Assembly (NCBI GenBank): GCA_009809945.1
Contig: WTPW01000855.1
Span: 61,737 to 125,736, forward strand
DNA from: Gigaspora margarita
Lineage: Eukaryota > Glomeromycota > Glomeromycetes > Diversisporales > Gigasporaceae
Direction of reading: 5' to 3'
DNA length: 64,000 nucleotides
Shown here piece by piece: positions 56,398-64,000 of the stretch. Every line of letters starts with the position of its first letter. Position 1 is the stretch's first letter. A model generated the notes under the pieces. It saw only the letters and a program-made list of their open reading frames with translations, did not search any database and was not told where the DNA came from. The position numbers and the translations under genes are program-made.

Positions 56398-56592
56398 ACA
56401 CTTAGATTCAAATTTCACTTTTCATATTACTAAAATGAACCCATACAGAAAGATCACCAAAATTAGAGTAGCTGTGTGATGCAGTCATGCTAAACCTAGG
56501 AACATTATATAAGTTAGTTAGAATTAATTAGTAAAATTTTATGAATCATAAGATTTTATAGAATTTTATTAATAAAATTTTATAAAATCTTA

Positions 56593-57248
56593 TCCCTTAA
56601 ACTGTAAGCAATTCCAGGCAAATTTGCCTGGAAAATTGCTATAAATATGCTTATGATCTATATTTTTTAAAACTTAAAATATTTAATTAAAATTTTTTTT
56701 AATAATATTTGAAAATAAGGATTATATTATAGTAGTATTTAATTTTATATTATAAGAAAAAAAGTTTAAGTTGCTTATAAGCTAAAAATAGACAAATTTT
56801 AAAAAATTTATTATTCAAAAAAATTATTTACTTATTCTTGGCGAACTCTATAAATATTAGCTCTAGCACCCTGTTCTAATACAGTATTGTAGTTTATAAA
56901 AAGGATTACAACTTTAATTATTGCAACTTTTGTGATTTACTTGTAAAAATTAGAACTTTAATTAGAAGTGAAATTTTTTTTTATAGACGGGAACATATAA
57001 AATTTAAGAAAATCTAAAGAAAAGCTTTATAGTAAAAATTTTAAATTAAATCTTCAAACTTTTATTACTTTAAAGTTTATTAATAATTTTAAAAAATTTT
57101 TATAATAAAGTTTATAAAATATATTTTAAAGAAAATATTTTATAAATAAAGTATATTCCATATTCTTAATAAATTTTTGTTTTATTTAAAAAATTGTAAA
57201 TATGTCTAAAAATTCTAGGCAAATTTGCCTGGAATACAGTTTAAGGGA
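56593..57248 (-). mobile_element. MITE family GCAGGC, copy 4
   Basis: 656 bp, TA at 56591-56592 and 57249-57250, ends TCCCTTAAACTGTA and TACAGTTTAAGGGA. The end palindromes read CCAGGCAAATTTGCCTGG and TAGGCAAATTTGCCTGG, so both half-sites of the left palindrome have changed together. Inserted in palindromic satellite DNA. Confidence 0.9.
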
Positions 57249-57249
57249 T

Positions 57250-59130
57250 AATACACAAATTTTTATTAATTAATTCTAACTTTACGCACTAAGTAAACAT
57301 GTTCAGCACTTAAAAATACATCAAATCGGTATATTTATTTTTTATTTTCCTTGAAATTTGAAGAATAGATGCATAATTTTGGATTTTTGATCAAAAAAGT
57401 CAAATTTAAGCATCTTTTCTCCAAATTTTAAGTAAAATAAAAATAATTCTGCCAATTTAATGTATTTTAGGCTCTGAACAAGTTTACCTAGTGAATTAAG
57501 TTAGAATTAATCAGTAAAAGTTTGTGAATCATAAGATTTTATAGAATTTTATTAATAAAATTCTATAAAATTTTATGATTCACAAAATTTTACTAATTTA
57601 TTCTAACTTCATTCACTAAATAAACTTATTTAGAGCCTAAAAATACATTAAATTAGCAGAATTGTTTTTATTTTACTTGAAATTGAAGAAAAGATGCTTA
57701 AATTTGACTTTTTTGATCAAAAATCCAAATTTAAGCATCTATTCTCCAAATTTCAAGTAAAATAAAAATAACTCTGCCAATTTGATGTATTTTTAGGTGC
57801 TGTGCTGTACAAATTTACTTAGTTCATTAAGTTAGAATTAATCAGTAAAAGTTTGTGAATCATAAGATTTTATAGAATTTTATTAATAAAATTCTATAAA
57901 ATTTTATGATTCGCAAAATTTTACTAATTTATTCTAACTCCATGCACTAAATAAACTTATTTAGAACCTAAAAATATATTAAATTAGCAGAATTGATTTT
58001 ATTTTACTTGAAATTTGAAGAAAAGATACTTAAATTTGACTTATTTAACTTTTTGATCAAAAATCCAAAATTATGTATCTATTCTCCAAATTTCAAGTAA
58101 AATAAAAATAACTTTGCCGATTTGATGTATTTTTAGGTGCTGTACAAGTTTACTTAGTGCATTAAGTTAGAATTAATCAGTAAAAGTTTGTGTATCATAA
58201 ATTTTATAGAAGTTTATTAATAAAATTCTATAAAATTTTATAATTCACAAATTTTACTAATTAATTAATTAATTCTAACTTCATGCACTAAACATATCCA
58301 CTGATTTGATTTTTAGGGGTCTTTTTTCAATAAACCATTACACAAACTTCTGCTATTAAGTGACGTGAAGAATAACAAATGAAACTTTCAAATAAAATAG
58401 TTTTTTTGGCCTCGATATGAGATAAATAAGCAATAAATATTCAAAGAACAGCCACACCAAGCTGTAAAGGAAGCACTATCACTAGTTGTTTGAAGCGTTC
58501 GGGTATTTTCAAGTAGTGAAGGATCGGTTGTATAATGGGTAAGGGTAAATTCGGAAGCAATTTTTAGAAAAATACCTTTTTAACTTATTTTTAGCTAATA
58601 ATTAAACATGTAAATATTAAAATATTCTATACACTTAATTATGGATTAAAAGTAAGTTTAAAAGACCGTTGTTGTAAAAATTCACTTTGTAATAAATTTT
58701 AATAGCAAATAATTCTCAATCATGATTGGCTAATTTTGGGGTGAAATCAAATCGGTGTATATGATAAACTTGTTTAGAACCTAAAAATACATTAAATCAG
58801 CAGAATTGTTTTTATTTTACTTGAAATTTGGAGAAAAGATGCTTAAATTTGACTTTTTTTGATCAAAAATCCAAAATTATATATTTATTCTCCAAATTTT
58901 AAATAAAATAAAAATAACTTTGCCGATTTGATACATTTTTAGATCTGAATATATTTACTTAGTGCATAAAGTTAGAATTAATTAATAAAAATTTGTGTAT
59001 TATAAGATTTTATAAAATTTTATTAATAAAATTCTATAAAATCTTATAATTCATAAAATTTTACTAATTAATTCTAACTTTATACACTAAGTAAACTTGT
59101 CAGCACCAAAAAAATATATATTAAGTATAT
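57250..59130. repeat. Palindromic satellite array 2
   Basis: Same alternating palindromes as array 1, about 310 bp per unit, five or so units, more uniform than array 1. Broken by the MITE 58293-58763. No coding content. Confidence 0.85.
58293..58763 (-). mobile_element. MITE, family CATATCCACCGATTTG, copy 2
   Basis: Ends CATATCCACTGATTTGATTT and inverse of CATATACACCGATTTGATTT, 471 bp, opposite orientation to 25838-26314. It interrupts a satellite unit between CACTAAA and ATAAACTTG. Confidence 0.8.
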
Positions 59131-60039
59131 TCAAATTTAGACCAGTCTGTATAAAATTTAGAGTCTGAGTCTGGTTTAATCCTGGACCAAACCCAAACCA
59201 GACCTATTCTGATTCTAGCTAGACCTGAACTGGACCTAATCATATGTTGTTTAAATCCTTCTTCCTTTAAAAAATTTTGAACTTGTTTGTTATTAAACAA
59301 AGAATTAAATTGGAGTAGTCTTTGCAGGTTTGTTAGTAAAATTTGTTAAAATTTGGTGATTTTGGACAAAATTATTTAGGTCGAAGTAGCTTAGGTTATA
59401 TGACATACAAAATTTTTTGGATATCACTAACTCACTAGTCGCAACAGATTACGATAAATCCTCATATATCCCGGTATTAGATACATGTACAACCAACTAC
59501 CTACTATCTATTAGTATCTCAACTATGATTCAAACTTGTTTTTATATAGTAATTGCATATTGTTTTAAATTATTTTTGGTTTAGTTTTAATAATCTGTAG
59601 TCTTATCTGTTCTAAGTTTGGTATGGACAGATTATACAAAAAATAAAACATTTTGGGTAACACTTAGTAATTAAGCTGCATGATTTTAGTTGGCTGACTA
59701 AACCAGCTGACCAAAATATCAGCTAAGTGGCTGGCTAATAGCTAATAGTATACTTTTAGAATAATTCAGAACTAATAATATATCACACTTTACATTTCGA
59801 TAATAATTTATTCTATATAAGAAACTATCCAAAATACACAGGTATTGATAAAAAAATATAATAGTAATCAACTATAATTTTAAAAAATATAATTAAATTA
59901 TACAGTTTAGTATAAATTGTTAAATTGCTTTAATTAAATAGTATATTTAATAATTTTATAAAAATGCAAATTAGTGTTATGAATTGTGCAAAAAATTTGT
60001 AATCGTTTAGTGGTTGTAAAAAATTGATTAAAGTTAATT
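59131..60039. other. AT-rich DNA, no gene seen
   Basis: TCTGGTCC-type patch at 59145-59240 as elsewhere; AGCTGACCAAAATATCAGCT region near 59700. No frames or terminal repeats of interest. Confidence 0.4.
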
Positions 60040-60170
60040 ATATTCAACTAATTAACTAATCAATTAATCAATTAATCAATTAATCAATTAATCAATTAAT
60101 CAATTAATCGATTAATCAATTAATCAATTAATTAATTAATCGATTAATCAATTAATAGTTAACAGATAAA
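60040..60170. repeat. 8-bp microsatellite (ATCAATTA)n
   Basis: About fifteen copies of ATCAATTA with occasional ATCGATTA. Confidence 0.9.
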
Positions 60171-61273
60171 CAAAAGTTTATATTATATACAGGCACAAAG
60201 TAACCACTTTATATAATAATGTTGATATTATTATACATCATACATGTTCACATTATATCAGTCATCCAATTTGTCACACTATTGTCACATATAAATTTTT
60301 TATAAATAAAATTATAAAAAAAAATATATAAAATTACTATAAACTTTGAAGAAATGATGTTTCAAAGTCTACATATCAACTTAAAATTAAATTCTTCAGG
60401 AATATAGAACAAGGGGAGGAGAAAAAGATAGTACAACATCAGCAAATTTATAATAGCGTAATCTTACGTAAGATATTACGAACCGTAATATAAGCAAAAT
60501 ATTACGTAATATATTTCGAAATATTTCGAATTATCAAATTTTCGAAATATTATGAAAGTAATTTCGAAATATTTCAAAATAGGTTAATGAAATATTTCGA
60601 TCCCTTTCAAAATAATTTAGGACTAGGAAACCAAGCTGGATCAGGATCAGTAGGTCTGTAACCTGGATCACGCATTAGACTGATTTTTCGAAATAGTTCG
60701 AAATAATTCGATGATATTCAAATTCTGTACTACAAGATCAGATTAGATCTTTTGTTTATAATTAGATCTTCTATTTTTTTTCTTTCGCTTTTTTGTTTTT
60801 ATTTCTTTTTATTTTTTATTTTTGTTTCATTTTTTGTTTTCGTTTCGTTTTTTTGTTTTCATTTTTATTTTTAATTTTTTTTTAATTATTTTTTATTTCG
60901 GCACTTTTACAAGACACCTTTGCAAGAAGATATACAACATTTCGAAACCTTTCGCATGTCTACTCAGACTTCTGACATAATCAAGAACACCAAGAATGCT
61001 TCTTTAGAGAATGATTTAGTTAGGCGCAAGTTTTCGCAAGTTTTTGCATGGTTTTGCAAGTTTGTGCAAGTTTTTGCAAGGTTTCGCGTCATTTATTTTT
61101 TCATTTCGTGTTTTTTGTTTTTGTTTTCTTTTGTTTTATTTTAAAATTTTTTTTATTATTATATTTCGGCACTTTGTGAGAACAGAACCCTTACTTCCTA
61201 GCACTTTGCACGAAAAACAACCCAGACTTTTTCGGTACTTCGCGACTTTTTTGGCATTTCGCAAGAACATTAA

Positions 61274-61476
61274 NNNNNNNNNNNNNNNNNNNNNNNNNNN
61301 NNNNNNNNNNNNNNNNNNNNNNNNNNNNNNNNNNNNNNNNNNNNNNNNNNNNNNNNNNNNNNNNNNNNNNNNNNNNNNNNNNNNNNNNNNNNNNNNNNNN
61401 NNNNNNNNNNNNNNNNNNNNNNNNNNNNNNNNNNNNNNNNNNNNNNNNNNNNNNNNNNNNNNNNNNNNNNNNNNNN
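61274..61476. other. Assembly gap (203 N)
   Basis: Unsequenced bases directly beside a minisatellite; the true length is unknown. Confidence 0.95.
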
Positions 61477-61757
61477 AATAAAAAAATAATAATAAATAAA
61501 AAAATAATAATAAATAAAAAAATAATAATAAATAAAAAAATAATAATAAATAAAAAAATAATAATAAATAAAAAAATAATAATAAATAAAAAAATAATAA
61601 TAAATAAAAAAATAATAATAAATAAAAAAATAATAATAAATAAAAAAATAATAATAAATAAAAAAATAATAATAAATAAAAAAATAATAATAAATAAAAA
61701 AATAATAATAAATAAAAAAATAATAATAAATAAAAAAATAATAATAAATAAAAAAAT
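61477..61757. repeat. 18-bp minisatellite, about 15.6 near-perfect copies
   Basis: Unit AAAAAAATAATAATAAAT. It abuts the gap, so the array is probably longer than shown. Confidence 0.95.
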
Positions 61758-62374
61758 ATAAAATTTTATAATAAATTGCGAAACCTTGCGAAATAAAGCG
61801 AAAACCTGTAAAAAAGCACGATTATGTGAATATGTATATTGTTTATTTATTTTTTAAAATTTTGCGAAAATTTGCCAAATATTGCGAAACAATGCGAAAT
61901 GATCCAAAATATTGCGAAACAATGTGAAAATATCAAAATATTACCTCCTGCACGCATTAGTTTATTGATCTGCATGAGTACNCNACCCCTGTGGGGGGAG
62001 NTAATTTGCATTTTTTTTTATTTGGTATATTTCAAAATATTTCGAAATAATAACCGTAATATTACCGTAATCTAACGTAATATATTANNTAATACACCGT
62101 GACGATCGTAAGATTTTTGTAATATTACGGGCCGTAATATCTTACGTAAGATTACGTATATATAATTCGCTGATGAAAAATTGGATCATTTCACTAATTT
62201 TGCACAAAACAAAAATATAACTTTGTCAAAAACAAATATTTTCTAATTTTAAGATAAGAATCTTATATAAAATCATGCTCTAAACAACTTTACTTAATCA
62301 GCAGAAGTGGGTAACCTTGTAAGAAAAATGGGTTATCTATATGCTAAAGTCAAAATATTTAACTTTACAAGATA

Positions 62375-62651
62375 AACCTTTTTTTTCATTAGACAACCTA
62401 CTTTGGGCCCTTAAGCAAAGTTGTTTGGCATGTAATTTTACTTTATATTTAAGGTTGAAATGGCTTTCTCAGACCTTTTACTAAGTGAAAAATGGGTTTA
62501 AAATTAAAAAAAAATTTTTTCTAACTTTAAACCTATTTTTCTCTTAGTAAAAGGTCTAAAAAGCTGTTTCAACCTTAAATATAAAGTAAAATTATGCTAA
62601 ACAACTTTGCTTAAGGGCCCAAAGTAGGTTGCCTAATGAAAAAAAAAGGTT
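62375..62651. mobile_element. TA-flanked MITE in the large foldback
   Basis: Ends AACCTTTTTTTTTCATTAG and inverse; arms of about 120 bp including TACTTTGGGCCCTTAAGCAA. TA at 62373-62374 and 62652-62653. 277 bp. Confidence 0.8.
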
Positions 62652-62653
62652 TA

Positions 62654-62859
62654 CCGTATTCTATCATGAATAAGCACCCCTTTTTTAAAATTTCAAACTC
62701 AGCATTCTTGATAACTATCTAATCAAACTTAATAAAAATTTTTTTATTTAAATTTTATAGATTTATAAAAAAATTTTTATTAAGTTTGATAAGATAGTTA
62801 TCAAGAACGTTGAGTTTGAAATTTCAAAAAAGGAGGTACTTATTCATAATAGGATACGG
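62654..62859. mobile_element. Second MITE sharing the TA of its neighbour
   Basis: Ends CCGTATTCTATCATGAATAA and inverse of CCGTATCCTATTATGAATAA; arms of about 90 bp. TA at 62652-62653 (shared with the preceding MITE) and 62860-62861. 206 bp. Confidence 0.85.
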
Positions 62860-63436
62860 TAAAGTATAACCCACAATAGTCACATTCGTATTAGTCACAA
62901 TCTCGCTATAGTCACCTCAATTCTTCTATTTAACTATATACACTATATATAAATTCTTGCTCACATTAGTCACAATCTCGCAATAGACACATAGAATGTC
63001 TGATTTTGGCATGTGACTATTGCGAGATCATACTATATCTTGTAAAGTTAAATATTTTGACTTTAGCATATAGATAACCTATTTTTCTTACAAGGTAATC
63101 CACTTCCGCCAATTAAGTAAAGTTGTTCAGAGCATGATTTTACATAAAATTCTTATTTTAAAATTAAAAAATATTTGTTTTTGACAAATTTATATTTTCA
63201 GTTTGTGCAAAATCAGTGAAATTTTGATTCGATTTTTGTACTACCTTTTCTCCTCCCCTTGTTCTATATTCATGAAGAATTTAATTTTAAGTTAATATGT
63301 AGACTTTGGAACATCATTTCTTCAAAGTTTATAGTAATTTTATATGTTTTTTTTTTATAATTTTATATATAAACAATTTACATGTGACAAATTGGATGAC
63401 TAATATAGTATTATATAGTAAAAGTTTATATCTATA

Positions 63437-63680
63437 TATGGGTTTTTGCTAGAAAAACCACAGTTAGAAACTATTTAAATTTTGATAATAAAATTTGAAA
63501 TTGCTAGCTATCTATTAATTCAATTTGAATAAACTTTTTTTTTACTTTATAAAGCTATTTAATAAAATAAAAAAAAGTTTATTCAAATTGGATTAATAGA
63601 TAGCTAGCAAATTCAAATTTTATTATCAAAATCTAAATAGTCTCTAACTGTGGTTTTTCTAGCAAAGACCCTATATATCT
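63437..63680. mobile_element. Foldback related to the AGGACCCCGG hAT MITEs
   Basis: Tips GGGTTTTTGCTAGAAAAACC and inverse of GGGTCTTTGCTAGAAAAACC; the inner CAATTTGAATAAACTTTTTT block and its mirror are the same as in the MITEs at 24069 and 39186. Flanks are TATA-rich, so the TSD is unclear. Confidence 0.65.
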
Positions 63681-64000
63681 ACATACAATCAATATTATAA
63701 AATATTAAGTACTATAAAATCACTGTATAGAAAATAAATCAGTGAATATAAAGAAATATAAAACTTGTAAGATTTAATCTTAAAATTTTGGCTAAATAGG
63801 CTTGTTTTTTTTTTAAAAAAACATATTATCATATAGATCTAATTTAGCTGAAATTTACTATATTATAAAAGAACTTAAAATTTGTCTATTTTAATTATAG
63901 TTTAATTATAGTTTAAGTATAGTTTGTTATAAATTTTGTTATTAGTAACTAGCTATTAAAAATGCTTAAATATAGTACTTATATAGAAGGTAGTGACTGT
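63681..64000. other. AT-rich DNA to window end
   Basis: No gene or terminal repeat seen. AATTATAGTTT occurs three times in tandem near 63893-63920. Confidence 0.4.

Larger units (their letters stand above)
60437..62175. mobile_element. Foldback with palindromic TTACGTAA ends, nested
   Basis: Ends CATCAGCAAATTTATAATA and inverse of CATCAGCGAATTATATATA, followed on both sides by CGTAATCTTACGTAAGATAT. Interior: TTTCGAAATATTTCGAA repeats, mirrored TTTGCGAAACC..GCAAG blocks, the assembly gap, an 18-bp minisatellite and ambiguous bases (61982, 61984, 62001, 62088-62089). A 74-codon frame at 60920-61144 has no coding support. TSD is within an A-run and unresolved. Confidence 0.8.
60258..63403. mobile_element. 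Large TA-flanked foldback with three nested insertions
   Basis: Ends TCAGTCATCCAATTTGTCAC and inverse of TTAGTCATCCAATTTGTCAC, TA at 60256-60257 and 63404-63405. Arms run about 390 bp (left: 60258-60436 plus 62176-62372; right: about 63035-63403). Removing the element 60437-62175 restores the left arm. MITEs at 62375 and 62654 occupy the centre. The middle also has TTAGTCACAATCTCGCAATA repeats (62880-63030). Confidence 0.8.

Noticed and set aside
60040..60170. CRISPR or other spaced repeat array
   Set aside because: The units are directly tandem 8-mers without spacers; a microsatellite in eukaryotic DNA.
61044..61481. 145-codon ORF reading through the N gap
   Set aside because: Half of it is N; the rest is low-complexity Phe-rich translation of T-rich DNA.

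Overview
The window is very AT-rich eukaryotic DNA with short GT-AG introns, few genes and a great mass of transposon debris. The combination of a fungal P4-ATPase, a DASH-complex gene (fungal kinetochore), a BED-finger hAT transposase and very dense MITEs suggests a fungus with a large repeat-rich genome. My best guess is an arbuscular mycorrhizal fungus of the Rhizophagus type; this is inference, not proof.

Genes. The main gene is an eight-exon phospholipid flippase (P4-ATPase), 11386-18027 on the plus strand. The exons join without a frame break into 1353 codons. A second gene, easily missed because it is short and spliced, is the DASH subunit Dad3, 20119-20435 on the minus strand, lying tail to tail with the flippase. 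Between and beside them are a weak candidate microgene and a possible C/D snoRNA. Gene remnants include a piece of a kinesin motor (32159-32820), a decayed hAT transposase (23825-27406), a Tc1/mariner transposase N-terminus (43889-44312), a frameshifted Ty3/gypsy-like gag-pol (52600-55290), and several coding-like fragments that I cannot name (45815-46221, 48116-48418, 50975-51480, 51824-52600).

Repeats. Almost everything else is mobile DNA. Many elements can be delimited exactly because target-site duplications (TSDs) survive: 8-bp TSDs (hAT type), TA TSDs (Tc1/mariner type), TTAA TSDs (piggyBac-like target), one TTA site (Harbinger-like), two tRNA-headed SINEs, a poly(A)-ended retroposon family, a probable solo LTR, and arrays of alternating palindromes (41130-43150 and 57250-59130). 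Insertions are nested up to four deep, so relative ages can be read directly. Examples are a retroposon split by a hAT element that was itself hit by several smaller elements (22916-28935), and a foldback holding another foldback plus two abutting MITEs (60258-63403).

Region by region. 1-10600 is repeats (33-bp minisatellite, MITEs, retroposons, a large hairpin, a probable solo LTR). 10600-22047 is the gene island, though two flippase introns carry five foldbacks. 22058-31400 holds a SINE and the nested hAT/retroposon stack. 31400-35200 has the kinesin fragment and foldbacks. 35224-44710 is dense MITEs, a second SINE, a palindromic satellite and a Tc1 relic. 44711-52600 has unknown coding remnants among MITEs. 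52600-55900 is the retroelement. 55911-64000 is MITEs, satellite and the large nested foldback containing a 203-base assembly gap. All family names rest on motifs, TSDs and terminal repeats read by eye; no database search was run.
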